Source of the DNA: Takifugu bimaculatus
Lineage: Eukaryota; Chordata; Actinopteri; Tetraodontiformes; Tetraodontidae
Length of the DNA: 64,000 bases
Direction: 5' to 3'
Assembly (NCBI GenBank): GCA_004026145.2
Contig: CP034977.1
Location: 1 to 64,000 of the forward strand
Position 1 is the stretch's first letter; every line of letters starts with the position of its first letter. A model generated the notes under the pieces. That model searched no databases, was not told where the DNA came from, and saw nothing but the letters and a program-made list of their open reading frames with translations. Positions 11,675-23,256 of the stretch are shown in pieces. Made by a program: the position numbers and the translations under genes.

Positions 11675-12303
11675 TGTCACAAGCCCCTTTTCCCCAGTTC
11701 CCTCCTGTCCCAGTACTTTTCCACTGCCCTGCTCACACCACACCCTCTGATCACCACACCTGCTCTCAGTCACTGATCACCACACCTGCTCTCAGTCACT
11801 GATCACCACACCTGCTCTCAGTCACTGATCGCACGCCTGCCCTCACTCATCAATCAGCTCACCTACCAGTGTATATATTCTCCAGCCTCACACTCACTCA
11901 GTGCCAGATTGTTCTTCTGCTTTCATGCGAGACTTTCCAGCGTTGTTTCCCTGCCGGATTACCCGTTACCGACCCTGCCTGTCTTCGTTCTGCCTGCCTT
12001 GCCTGTTCCCCGGACAACCTACCTGCTTTCCGCCCCTGACTACGACTTCTGCCTCAGCGTCTCTGGTTCCTGTCTGCTCACCTGGTTTAGACTTCTCCGC
12101 CCGGCCCCGACTTCGCTGCTGCTCGTCCCACTTCCCGAGCCTGCAACCCATAGACTTTGTGCGGGCCCAGAGCCTGAAGAACGGACTATTCCCTGTGTTT
12201 CCTTGTCTGCCTGAGTTCCTGTTTGCCCGTGTGTTAATAAAAGTCATTACTACGGTCCAGCTTTCCAGAGTGCTGCATTTGGGTCCAAACTGCACCCGTC
12301 ACA
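11675..12303 (+). repeat. 3' LTR, longer form with internal tandem repeats
   Basis: 629 bp, starting TGTCACAAGCC and ending CCGTCACA. About three copies of a 26-bp unit containing cagtcactgatcaccacacc lie at 11740-11830. A TATA-like tatatattc is near 11873, and AATAAA near 12236. It differs from the 5' LTR by few substitutions outside the missing segment, so the insertion is not ancient. Confidence 0.88.
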
Positions 12304-12308
12304 AATGG

Positions 12309-13191
12309 CAATGTTTACATTTTGTGTTTTGTTCTGTTTCCCAGCACCGATCGATCAAGCACAAAGTGTTTCAGCATCCAGGGACCAGTTCCCACTGAGC
12401 TTCTGCCTACAAATGTTTCGAGTCACAAATGTCTGTGGTTATTAATGCTAAAAGTGCTGGTTATGATTCCCAACATCATAACAAAGATGGCTGGCACGGT
12501 CCAGACATTTCAAATATTCCCACATTTGAATAATTGTTGCTCATTTAGGAAACATTTTCAACCACACTTCCTGTTTTCCACCATATAAATACCCACTTGT
12601 TCAATACATTTCCAGCAAATAAGACCAATATGCACAAAACATCTGGTATCATATTTATTAGTATCAGGGTGAAGGTTACAATTTCAATCCATTCTGAAAA
12701 TAAACAAACAATGACATCCCATTCACACATGGTGTGGGGCATGAAAGCAAAATAAAACAACAAAATGCCACCTGATAAGTTTCTTCTGAAAAATTAGAGG
12801 ACAGAATGTGAATGTTGGAGACACAGCATTACCAACAAGGGACCTTTGGCAGGAATATAATACATTCAAAATAAACACATCAGATTAAGTCACATAGAAA
12901 AAAAGTCCAAATAAAAACAACTGTAAACTATTAATTCCAAATCTATTACTTGATATATTTTTCTAATTTTAAATTTATAACACAAAAATCAAACTAGCAC
13001 AAGGATAGATCTTGAATTTGATTTTATGAAAATGGGTGTTTGTTGCCGTCAGGAAGGAAAATGTACCACAAAGCTGATTATGACAAGAGGGCTTTAAATG
13101 AAGAAATCCCCTAAAATTCTGCCTTTATAAATCATCAAGTGATGTAAATATGCATCGAACAGGTAAGATGAGTTTGACCACTCATCAGTAA
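12309..13191. repeat. Type A unit spacer after the retrotransposon, indel-rich
   Basis: The spacer resumes with caatgtttacatt, the sequence that follows aatgg in uninterrupted units. Compared with the mirror copy at 59214-60093 it shows many one-base gains and losses, for example in the runs near 12470, 12530, 12560 and 12790. The frames seen in other spacers are therefore broken here. Confidence 0.75.
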
Positions 13192-14125
13192 TCAAGTAAA
13201 TCCAATCTTTTTTTTGTACAAGCCACACAGAGCCAAATATTGCAAAGCATTTAAAAACTTATCATCCCTCAGACCGTAGATGAGAGGACTCAGACACCTC
13301 GGAGCCAGAATGAAAGTCACGTAGTTAAAGTATCTGACATTAATATACAATAATAGATCTATTTTGATAATAGGGCAGATTCTATAAACGGACACCACAG
13401 CTGATGAGGCAGAGCAGCAGCTGGAAAGCATGAAGGATCACCGTCCTGAGCCCCTTCCATGTTGACTTTTTGTTCTCCTCCTGATGCAGCTTTGGCAACT
13501 TTCATAATTTTCACATAAGAGAAAGTGATGGTGATGGACATGATGAAGAAGTAAAACTGATATACAGCAAATTTAAAGTGATTCTGCCAGGGGAGGGGGA
13601 CAAACATCTCCATGGAGCAGCGCTTGTGCTGTGTATACACAGAACTGGAGGCTGCTGCAAAGAAGGTGGATAGAATGATGAAGCAGGGCACACTGCTGAC
13701 AGTAAGGATGATCAGGATACATTTCTGAGTGTTGTGCAGGGAGCAAGCTCCGGGTGCCGTAAAGGCAGGCAAATGGCCACGTACCGCTCCAGCGTCATTG
13801 CTGTCAGAGTGACCGGCGTGACAAACACAGACAGACACACAATCAGGTAGAAAACGATGCACAGGCTGACTTGCATGGTGAAATAAGTGGAATTCAGAAT
13901 CAGGAGAAGGTTAGCTATGATTAAAAATACACTGTCAGACACAAGAGTGATAAGAAACAGAATGTAACGCATGGTTGAGAGAAAGACCTGGTTTGAGAAG
14001 ACAGTTGCGATCAGAAGCAGGTTAACAGAAACGAAAATTGACACAATGAGCTGTGTAATAATGATCCGCTCGAAGATTTGAACTTGCAGGGAGACGCCTC
14101 CAGCCACTGAAGCATTATCTGACAT
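13192..14125 (-). pseudogene. Type A odorant receptor 131-2-like, multiple one-base lesions
   Basis: Twin of the intact gene at 58281-59213. They share private residues LIIANLLLILNSTYF and CLSVFVTP. ATG at 14125. The frame is lost near 13743 (one A missing in the codons for ELCS), with further changes near 13476 (one base gained at SGENKK), 13402 (one G lost) and 13372 (two bases gained). The reading is split into 13712-14125, 13359-13862 and 13192-13431. Four or five separate small indels against one intact twin, in a stretch that is also indel-rich outside the gene, suggest poor consensus quality rather than natural decay. Confidence 0.85.
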
Positions 14126-14410
14126 TCTGATTCTGCACAAGAAATCTGTAAATGGGAGGAAATATTACACCTATTTAAACAGTGAAATCATGCTGCATGG
14201 TTCGAATCAAAAGTCATTCAGGTCTGCCTGCTTACCAAATCATCCCTGCAGTGTGTGTCCACATCCTGCTGGTCTACAGGAGACTGACTGAGAGTGTGTG
14301 TCTGAAGACTTTATACAGTAGAAACGACTCACGTCATCACCATCAGCACCATTATAGAAAGTGTAACTCAACAGAATCTCTTTTCCTGAGTCATCTGTTG
14401 TGAGCAGATG
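14126..14410 (-). promoter_or_regulatory. Upstream block of the 13192 receptor
   Basis: Paired E-boxes at 14392-14397 and 14405-14410, AP-1-like, CRE-like and TATA strings, a putative first exon and GTAAGC donor. Matches the block at 57996-58280 in the right arm. Confidence 0.6.
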
Positions 14411-15713
14411 CTTTAGATGTTATCTTTCACGACACAGAAAAACATCAATCATTTGTTTCACCACAACTTGAAGGTCGTACCAGTGATCCTCAGCTGAGAC
14501 AAAACTTCAGGGTTCGTGAATTTTCAGGATGGCTCAAAATATGATGAAGTTCTCTGCCTGAGCCAAAAAATCCCTGAGTTTTATGTCTGTAAATGTAGAA
14601 GTGAATGCCAGAATGTTGCTCCTCTGTGTTTCTACAGGAGCCTTGAGCGGACAAACAGCCGCAAATATGACGTTTAAAGAAGCAATATGTAAGAAATCTG
14701 TTTAAAGCAATCATACAATGGCCCAAATATGTCAACAAACATTAAGGAAAAATGTTAATTTCAAATACTTATGTGACTGACAACAATAGCCTCTTTTCAA
14801 AAGTAAAGAGTCAGCCTTTAAATAATGGCAATGTTTACATTTTGTGTTTTGTTCTGTTTCCCAGCACCGATCGATCAAGCACAAAGTGTTTCAGCATCCA
14901 GGTGACCAGTTCCCACCGAGCTTCTGCTACAAATGTTTCAAGTCACAAATGTCTGTGGTTATTAATGCTAAAAGTGCTGGTTATGATTCCCAACAACATC
15001 GTAACAAAGACCTCTGGCACGGTCCAGACATTTTAAGTATTCCCCACATTTGAATAATTGTTGCTCATTTAGGAAACATTTCAACCACACTTCCTGTTTT
15101 TCCACCATATCAAATACCCACTTGTTTAATACATTTCCAGCAAATAAGACCAATATGCACAAAACATCTAGTGTCATATTTATTAGTATCAGGGTGAAGG
15201 TTACAATTTCAATCCATTCTGAAAGTAAACAAACAATGACATCCCATTCACACATGGTGTGGGGGCAGAAAGCAAAATAAAACAACATAATGCCACCTGA
15301 TGAGTTTCTGAAAGTTAGAGGACAGAATGTGAATGTTGGAAGACACAGCATTACCAACAAGGAAACTTTGGCAGGAATATAATACATTCAAAATAAACAC
15401 ATCAGATTAAGTCACATAGAAAAAAAGTCCAAATAAAACAACTGTAAACTATTCATTCCAAATCTATTACTTCATATATGTTTCTAATTTTCAATTTATA
15501 ACAAAAAAAAATCAAACTAACACAAAGATAGATCTTGAATTTGATTTTATGAAAATGGGTGTTTGTTGCCGTCAGGAAGGAAAATGTACCACAAAGCTGA
15601 TTATGACAAGAGGGCTTAAATGAAGAAATCCCCTAAAATTCTGCCTTTATAAATCAATCAAGTGATGTAAATATGCATCGAACAGGTAAGATGAGTTTGA
15701 CACTCATCGGTAA
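14411..15713. repeat. Type A unit spacer
   Basis: It carries the recurring 82-codon frame (14490-14738) and an open 139-codon frame (14968-15387), both on the minus strand. Other copies interrupt the 139-codon frame with TAG, so neither is called a gene. Confidence 0.7.
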
Positions 15714-16647
15714 TCAAGTAAATCCAATCTTTTTTTTGTACAAGCCACATAGAGCCAAATATTTCAAAGCATTTAAAAACTTCTCATCCCTCAGACCGTA
15801 GATGAGAGGACTCAGACACCTCGGAGCCAGAATGAAAGTCACGTAGTCAAAGTATCTGACATTAATATACAATAATAGATCTATTTTGATAATAGCAGAT
15901 TCTATAAACGGACACCACAGCTGGATGAGGCAGAGCAGCAGCTGGAAAGCATGAAGGATCACCGTACTGAGCCCCTTCCATGTTGACTTTTTGTTCTCTC
16001 CTGATGCAGCTTTGGCAACTTTCATAATTTTCACATAAGAGAAAGTGATGGTGATGGACATGATGAAGAAGTAAAACTGAAATAGAGCAAATTTAAAGTG
16101 ATTCTGCCAGGGGAGGGGGACAAACATCTCCATGGAGCAGCGCTTGTGCTGTGTATACACAGAACTGGAGGGCTGCTGCAATGAAGGTGGATACAATGAT
16201 GAAGCAGGGCACACTGCTGACAGTAAGGATGATCAGGATACATTTCTGAGTGTTGTGCAGGGAGCAAGCTCCGGGTGCCGTAAAGGCAGGCAAATGGCCA
16301 CGTATCCGCTCCAGCGTCATTGCTGTCAGAGTGACCGGCGTGACAAACGCACACAGAGACACAATCAGGTAGAAAATGATGCACAGGCTGACTTGCATAG
16401 TGAAATAGATGTTATACAAAATCAGGAGAAGGTCCGATAGGATTAAAAATACACTGTCAGACACAAGAGTGATAACAAACAGAATGTAACGCATGGTTGA
16501 AAGAAAGACATGGTTTGAGAAGACAGTTGCGATCAGAAGCAGGTTGATCATAAAGAAAATTGACACAATGAGCTGTGTAATAATGATCTGCTCGTAGATT
16601 CGAGCTCGCAGGGAGACGCCTCCAGCCACTGAAGCATTATCTGACAT
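15714..16647 (-). pseudogene. Type A odorant receptor 131-2-like, three one-base indels
   Basis: Twin of the intact gene at 55760-56692, with shared private residues SLCAFVTP, FALFQFYF and YFDYVTF. ATG at 16647. Relative to the twin, one base is gained beside the ERY codons (near 16305), one is lost in the codons for ELCS (near 16266) and one is gained near 16169. These split the reading into 16093-16647 and 15714-16214. The three changes sum to a shift that the tail does not fully hide. All are in runs of identical bases, so sequencing error is plausible. Confidence 0.85.
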
Positions 16648-16924
16648 TCTGATTCTGCACAAGAAATCTGTAAATGGGAGGAAATACTACACCTATTTAA
16701 ACAGTGAAATCATGCTGCATGGTGCGAGTCAAAAGATCTGCCTGCTTACCAAATCATCCCTGCAGTGTGTGTCCACATCCTGCTGGTCTGCAGGAGACTG
16801 ACTGAGAGTGTGTGTCTGAAGACTTTATACAGTAGAAACGACTCACGTCATCACCATCAGCACCATTATAGAAAGTGTAACTCAACAGAATCTCTTTTCC
16901 TGAGTCATCTGTTGTGAGCAGATG
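16648..16924 (-). promoter_or_regulatory. Upstream block of the 15714 receptor
   Basis: Paired E-boxes at 16907-16912 and 16919-16924. The intron part is slightly shorter than in sister units because a short segment (tcattcagg) next to the donor is missing. The same deletion occurs in the mirror copy near 55665. Confidence 0.6.
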
Positions 16925-18225
16925 CTTTAGATGTTATCTTTCACGACACAGAAAAACGTCAATCATTTGTTGCACCACAACTTGAAGGTCGTACCAGTGA
17001 TCCTCAGCTGAGACAAAACTTCAGGGTTCGGGAATTTTCACGATGGCTCAAAATATGATGAAGTTCTCTGCCTGAGCCAAAAAATCCCTGAGTTTTATGT
17101 CTGTAAATGTAGAAGTGAATGCCAGAATGTTGCTCCTCTGTGTTTCTACAGGAGCCTTGAGCGGACAAACAGCCGCAAATATGACGTTTAAAGAAGCAAT
17201 ATGTAAGAAATCTGTTTAAAGCAATCATACAATGGCCCAAATATGTCAACAAACATTAAGGAAAAATGTTAATTTCAAATACTTATGTGACTGACAACAA
17301 TAGCCTCTTTTCAAAAGTAAAGAGTCAGCCTTTAAATAATGGCAATGTTTACATTTTGTGTTTTGTTCTGTTTCCCAGCACCGATCGATCAAGCACAAAG
17401 TGTTTCAGCATCCAGGTGACCAGTTCCCACTGAGCTTCTGCTACAAATGTTTCGAGTCACAAATGTCTGTGGTTATTAATGCTAAAAGTGCTGGTTATGA
17501 TTCCCAACAACATCGTAACAAAGACGGCTGGCACGGTCCAGACATTTCAAATTTTCCCCACATTTGAATAATTGTTGCTCATTTAGGAAACATTTCAACC
17601 ACACTTCCTGTTTTTCCACCATATCAAATACCCACTTGTTCAATACATTTCCAGCAAATAAGACCAATATGCACAAAACATCTAGTATCATATTTATTAG
17701 TATCAGGGTGAAGTGTACAATTTCAATCCATTCTGAAAGTAAACAAACAATGACATCCCATTCACACATGGTGTGGGGGCAGAAAGCAAAATAAAACAAC
17801 ATAATGCCACCTGATGAGTTTCTGAAAGTTAGAGGACAGAATGTGAATGTTGGAAGACACAGCATTACCAACAAGGAAACTTTGGCAGGAATATAATACA
17901 TTCAAAATAAACACATCAGATTAAGTCACATAGAAAAAAAGTCCAAATAAAACAACTGTAAACTATTCATTCCAAATCAATTACTTGATATATTTTTCTA
18001 ATTTTCAATTTATAACAAAAAGATCAAACTAGGACAAAGATAGATCTTGAATTTGATTTTATGAAAATGGGTGTTTGTTGCCGTCAGGAAGGAAAATGTA
18101 CCACAAAGCTGATTATGACAAGAGGGCTTAAATGAAGAAATCCCCTAAAATTCTGCCTTTATAAATCAATCAAGTGATGTAAATATGCATCGAACAGGTA
18201 AGATGAGTTTGACACTCATCAGTAA
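16925..18225. repeat. Type A unit spacer
   Basis: Holds the 82-codon (17004-17252) and 139-codon (17482-17901) frames on the minus strand, both open in this copy. No other feature seen. Confidence 0.7.
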
Positions 18226-19158
18226 TCAAGTAAATCCAATCTTTTTTTTGTAAAAGCCACATAGAGCCAAATATTGCAAAGCATTTAAAAACTTCTCATC
18301 CCTCAGACCGTAGATGAGAGGACTCAGACACCTCGGAGCCAGAATGAAACTCACGTAGTTAAAGTATCTGACATTAACATACAATAATAGATCTATTTTG
18401 ACAATAGCAGATTCTATAAACGGACACCACAGCTGGATGAGGCAGAGCAGCAGCTGGAAAGCATGAAGGATCACCGTCCTGAGCCCCTTCCATGTTGACT
18501 TTTTGTTCTCTCCTGATGCAGCTTTGGCAACTTTCATAATTTTCACATAAGAGAAAGTGATGGTGATGGACATGATGAAGAAGTAAAACTGATATACAGC
18601 AAATTTAAAGTGATTCTGCCAGGGGAGGGGGACAAACATCTCCATGGAGCAGCGCTTGTGCTGTGTATACACAGAACTGGAGGCTGCTGCAATGAAGGTG
18701 GATAGAATGATGAAGCAGGGCACACTGCTGACAGTAAGGATGATCAGGATACATTTCTGAGTGTTGTGCAGGGAGCAAAGCTCCGGGTGCCGTAAAGGCA
18801 GGCAAATGGCCACGTACCGCTCCAGCGTCATTGCTGTCAGAGTGACCGGCGTGACAAACATACACTGACACACAATCAGGTAGAAAATGATGCACAGGCT
18901 GACTTGCATAGTGAAATAGATGCTATACAAAAGCAGGAGAAGGTCAGATAGGATTAAAAATACACTGTCAGACACAAGAGTGATAACAAACAGAATGTAA
19001 CGCATGGTTGAGAGAAAGACCTGGTTTGAGAAGACAGTTGCGATCAGAAGCAGGTTGATCATAAAGAAAATTGACACAATGAGCTGTGTAATAATGATCT
19101 TCTCGAAGATTTGAACTTGCAGGGAGACGCCTCCAGCCACTGAAGCATTATCTGACAT
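18226..19158 (-). CDS. Odorant receptor 131-2-like, type A
   Basis: An intact 310-codon seven-helix receptor, expected to detect odorants at the cilia of olfactory neurons and to signal through a G protein. Start MSDNAS at 19158 carries an N-glycosylation site at Asn4. Helices lie roughly at residues 21-43, 54-78, 87-112, 137-160, 185-207, 228-249 and 262-284. Cys89 and Cys170 can form the conserved extracellular disulfide. ERY at 113-115 and SPLIY at 279-283 stand for the DRY and NPxxY motifs. Private residues LLLLYSIYF and YVNVRYFNYVSF pair it with 53249-54181. It differs from that twin by a short patch in helix 1 (FFMIN against FVSIN), as if converted by a paralogue. Confidence 0.92.
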   Translation of the reverse strand: MSDNASVAGGVSLQVQIFEKIIITQLIVSIFFMINLLLIATVFSNQVFLSTMRYILFVITLVSDSVFLILSDLLLLLYSIYFTMQVSLCIIFYLIVCQCMFVTPVTLTAMTLERYVAICLPLRHPELCSLHNTQKCILIILTVSSVPCFIILSTFIAAASSSVYTQHKRCSMEMFVPLPWQNHFKFAVYQFYFFIMSITITFSYVKIMKVAKAASGENKKSTWKGLRTVILHAFQLLLCLIQLWCPFIESAIVKIDLLLYVNVRYFNYVSFILAPRCLSPLIYGLRDEKFLNALQYLALCGFYKKKIGFT

Positions 19159-19443
19159 TCTGATTCTGCAAAAGAAATCTGTAAATGGGAGGAAATATTA
19201 CACCTATTTAAACAGTGAAATCATGCTGCATGGTTTGAGTCAAAGGTCATTCAGGTCTGCCTGCTCACCAAATCATCCCTGCAGTGTGTGTCCACATCCT
19301 GCTGGTCTGCAGGAGACTGACTGAGAGTGTGTGTCTGAAGACTTTATACAGTAGAAACGACTCACGTCATCACCATCAGCACCATTATAGAACACGTAAC
19401 TCAACAGAATCTGTTTTCCTGAGTCATCTGTTGTGAGCAGATG
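19159..19443 (-). promoter_or_regulatory. Upstream block of the 18226 receptor
   Basis: Paired E-boxes at 19425-19430 and 19438-19443, AP-1-like, CRE-like and TATA strings. The donor here reads GTGAGC rather than GTAAGC, still a valid 5' splice site. Confidence 0.6.
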
Positions 19444-20742
19444 CTTTAGATGTTATCTTTCATGACACAGAAAAACATCAATCATTTGTTGCACCACAAC
19501 TTGAAGGTCGTACCAGTGATCCTCAGCTGAGACAAAACTTCAGGGTTCGTGAATTTTCACGATGGCTCAAAATATGATGAAGTTCTCTGCCTGAGCGAAA
19601 TAATCCCCGAGTTTTATGTATGTAAATGTAGAAGTGAATGCCAGAATGTTGCTCCTCTGTGTTTCTACAGGAGCCTTGAGCAGATAAACAGCCGCAAATA
19701 TGACGTTTAAAGAAGCAATATGTAAGAAATCTGTTTAAAGCAATCATACAATGGCCCAAATATGTCAACAAACATTAAGGAAAAATGTTAATTTCAAATA
19801 CTTATGTGACTGACAACAATAGCCTCTTTTCAAAAGTCAAGTGTCAGCCTGTAAATAATGGCAATGTTTACATTTTGTGTTTTGTTCTGTTTCCCAGCAC
19901 CGATCGATCAAGCACAAAGTGTTTCAGCATCCAGGTGACCAGTTCCCACTGAGCTTCTGCTACAAATGTTTCGAGTCACAAATGTCTGTGGTTATTAATG
20001 CTAAAAGTGCTGGTTATGATTCCCAACAACATCGTAACAAAGACGGCTGGCACGGTCCAGACATTTCAAATTTTCCCCACATTTGAATAATTGTTGCTCA
20101 TTCAGGAAACATTTCAACCACACTTCCTGTTTTTCCACCATATCAAATACCCACTTGTTTAATACATTTCCAGCAAATAAGACCAATATGCACAAAACAT
20201 CTAGTATCATATTTATTAGTATCAGGGTGAAGGTTACAATTTCAATCTATTCTGAAAGTAAACAAACAATGACATCCCATTCACACATGGTGTGGGGGCA
20301 GAAAGCAAAATAAAACAACAAAATGCCACCTGATGAGTTTCTGAAAGTTAGAGGACAGAATGTGAATGTTGGAAGACACAGCATTACCAACAAGGGACCT
20401 TTGACAGGAATATAATACATTCAAAATAAACACATCAGATTAAGTCACATAGAAAAAAAGTCCAAATAAAACAACTGTAAACTATTCATTCCAAATCAAT
20501 TACTTGATATATTTTTCTAATTTTCAATTTATAACAAAAATCAAACTAGCACAAAGATAGATCTTGAATTTGATTTTATGAAAATGGGTGTTTATTGCCG
20601 TCAGGAAGGAAAATGTACCACAAAGCTGATAATGACAAGAGGGCTTAAATGAAGAAATCCCCTAAAATTCTGCCTTTATAAATCAGTCAAGTGATGTAAA
20701 TATGCATCGAACAGGTAAGATGAGTTTGACACTCATCAGTAA
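19444..20742. repeat. Type A unit spacer
   Basis: The 82-codon frame is open (19523-19771). The 139-codon frame is cut to 69 codons (20001-20210), because a TGG codon is changed to TAG in the string cagaatagattg read on the minus strand. Confidence 0.7.
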
Positions 20743-21675
20743 TCAAGTAAATCCAATCTTTTTTTTGTACAAGCCACATAGAGCCAAATATTTCAAAGCA
20801 TTTAAAAACTTGTCATCCCTCAGACCGTAGATGAGAGGACTCAGACACCTCGGAGCCAGAATGAAAGTCACGTAGTTAAAGTATCTGACATTAATATACA
20901 ATAATAGATCTATTTTGATAATAGCAGATTCTATAAACGGACACCACAGCTGGATGAGGCAGAGCAGCAGCTGGAAAGCATGAAGGATCACCGTACTGAG
21001 CCCCTTCCATGTTGACTTTTTGTTCTCTCCTGATGCAGCTTTGGCAACTTTCATAATTTTCACATAAGAGAAAGTGATGATGATGGACATGATGAAGAAG
21101 TAAAACTGATATACAACAAATTTAAAGTGATTCTGCCAGGGGAGGGGGACAAACATCTCCATGGAGCAAAGCTTGTGCTGTGTATACACAGAACTGGAGG
21201 CTGCTGCAATGAAGGTGGATAGAATGATGAAGCAGGGCACACTGCTGACAGTAAGGATGATCAGGATACATTTCTGAGTGTTGTGCAGGGAGCAAAGCTC
21301 CGGGTGCCGTAAAGGCAGGCAAATGGCCACGTACCGCTCCAGCGTCATTGCTGTCAGAGTGACCGGCGTGACAAACATACACTGACACACAATCAGGTAG
21401 AAAACGATGCACAGGCTGACTTGTATAGTGAAATAGATGCTATACAAAATCAGGAGAAGGTCAGATAGGATTAAAAATACACTGTCAGACACAAGAGTGA
21501 TAAGAAACAGAATGTAACGCATGGTTGAAAGAAAGACATGGTTTGAGAAGACAGTTGCGATCAGAAGCAGGTTGATCATAAAGAAAATTGACACAATGAA
21601 CTGTGTAATAATGATCTGCTTGTAGATTCGAACTTGCAGGGAGACGCCTCCAGCCACTGAAGCATTATCTGACAT
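20743..21675 (-). CDS. Odorant receptor 131-2-like, type A
   Basis: Intact, 310 codons from the ATG at 21675. A longer frame to 21690 begins with TTG and lies in the putative intron acceptor, so it is not used. Distinguishing residues are QVRIYKQ before helix 1, KLCSMEM in the second extracellular loop (Leu where sisters have Arg) and MSIIITFSYV in helix 5. These are shared with the right-arm twin at 50732-51664. The loop 3 string GLSTVI has Ser where the 18226 and 23257 genes have Arg. The two proteins differ at very few positions (for example FVVYQ against FAVYQ). The product is a membrane chemoreceptor of the same family as its neighbours. Confidence 0.92.
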   Translation of the reverse strand: MSDNASVAGGVSLQVRIYKQIIITQFIVSIFFMINLLLIATVFSNHVFLSTMRYILFLITLVSDSVFLILSDLLLILYSIYFTIQVSLCIVFYLIVCQCMFVTPVTLTAMTLERYVAICLPLRHPELCSLHNTQKCILIILTVSSVPCFIILSTFIAAASSSVYTQHKLCSMEMFVPLPWQNHFKFVVYQFYFFIMSIIITFSYVKIMKVAKAASGENKKSTWKGLSTVILHAFQLLLCLIQLWCPFIESAIIKIDLLLYINVRYFNYVTFILAPRCLSPLIYGLRDDKFLNALKYLALCGLYKKKIGFT

Positions 21676-21960
21676 TCTGATTCTGCACAAGAAATCTGTA
21701 AATGGGAGGAAATATTACACCTATTTAAACAGTGAAATCATGCTGCATGGTTTGAATCAAAGGTCATTCAGGTCTGCCTGCTCACCAAATCATCCCTGCA
21801 GTGTGTGTCCACATCCTGCTGATCTGCAGGAGACTGACTGAGAGTGTGTGTCTGAAGACTTTATACAGTAGAAACAACTCACGTCATCACTATCAGCACC
21901 ATTATAGAAAGTGTAACTCAACAGAATCTGTTTTCCTGAGTCATCTGTTGTGAGCAGATG
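21676..21960 (-). promoter_or_regulatory. Upstream block of the 20743 receptor
   Basis: Paired E-boxes at 21942-21947 and 21955-21960 with TATA and donor strings. The CRE-like site and its flank carry substitutions (tgatagtgatgacg in sense) shared with the mirror copy near 50515. Confidence 0.6.
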
Positions 21961-23256
21961 CTTTACATGTTATCTTTCACGACACAGAAAAACATCAATC
22001 ATTTGTTGCACCACAACTTGAAGGTCGTACCAGTGATCCTCAGCTGAAACAAAGCTTCAGGGTTCGGGAATTTTCAGGATGGCTCAAAATATGAAGTTCT
22101 CTGCCTGAGAGAAATAATCCCTGAGTTTTATGTCTGTAAATGTAGAAGTGAATGCCAGAATGTTGCTCCTCTGTATTTCTACAGGAGCCTTGAGCGGACA
22201 AACAGCTGCAAATTTGACGATTAAAGAAGCAGTATGTAAGAAATCTGTTTAAAGAAATCATACAATGGCCCAAATATGTCAACAAACATTAAGGAAAAAT
22301 GTTAATTTCAAATACTTATGTGACTGACAACAATAGCCTCTTTTCAAAAGTCAAGTGTCAGCCTGTAAATAATGGCAATGTTTACATTTTGTGTTTTGTT
22401 CTGTTTCCCAGCACCGATCGATCAAGGACAAAGTGTTTCAGCATCCAGGTGACCAGTTCCCACCGAGCTTCTGCTACAAATGTTTCGAGTCACAAATGTC
22501 TGTGGTTATTAATGCTAAAAGTGCTGGTTATGATTCCCAACAACATCGTAACAAAGACGGCTGGCACGGTCCAGACATTTCAAATATTCCCCACATTCGA
22601 ATAATTGTTGCTCATTCAGGAAACATTTCAACCACACTTCCTGTTTTTCCACCATATCAAATACCCACTTGTTCAATACATTTCCAGCAAATAAGACCAA
22701 TATGCACAAAACATCTGGTATCATATTTATTAGTATCAGGGTGAAGTGTACAATTTCAATCTATTCTGAAAGTAAACAAACAATGACATCCCATTCACAC
22801 ATGGTGTGGGGGCAGAAAGCAAAATAAAACAACAAAATGCCACCTGATGAGTTTCTGAAAGTTAGAGGACAGAATGTGAATGTTGGAAGACACAGCATTA
22901 CCAACAAGGAAACTTTGGCAGGAATATGATACATTCAAAATAAACACATCAGATTAAGTCACATAGAAAAAAAGTCCAAATAAAACAACTGTAAACTATT
23001 CATTCCAAATCAATTACTTGATATATTTTTCTAATTTTCAATTTATAACAAAAATCAAACTAGCACAAAGATAGATCTTCAATTTGATTTTATGAAAATG
23101 GGTGTTTGTTGCCGTCAGGAAGGAAAATGTACCACAAAGCTGATAATGACAAGAGGGCTTAAATGAAGAAATCCCCTAAAATTCTGCCTTTATAAATCAA
23201 TCAAGTGATGTAAATATGCATTGAACAGGTAAGATGAGTTTGACACTCATCAGTAA
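21961..23256. repeat. Type A unit spacer
   Basis: Diverges slightly more than other spacers: the 82-codon frame is 81 codons, with a changed end (KLCFS). The 139-codon frame is shortened by the same TAG change. No gene seen. Confidence 0.7.

Larger units (their letters stand above)
6627..12308 (+). mobile_element. Ty3/gypsy chromodomain LTR retrotransposon, complete but decayed
   Basis: A full-length element in sense orientation on +: 5' LTR 6632-7168, gag, pol and 3' LTR 11675-12303. The target duplication AATGG is at 6627-6631 and 12304-12308. Pol order is protease, reverse transcriptase, RNase H, integrase and a terminal chromodomain, which places it among Ty3/gypsy chromoviruses. It sits in a type A spacer whose uninterrupted form is seen in sister units. 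Multiple frameshifts make it non-autonomous as read. The copy at 60094-64000 has the same duplication and orientation in mirror image. Confidence 0.93.

Noticed and set aside
14968..15387. 139-codon frame recurring in type A spacers (also 17482, 54506, 57019, 59538)
   Set aside because: The frame is cut by TAG in at least four other units (near 20225, 22765, 49645, 52157), changes look neutral and no family is recognised. It is best explained by recent copying of noncoding DNA.
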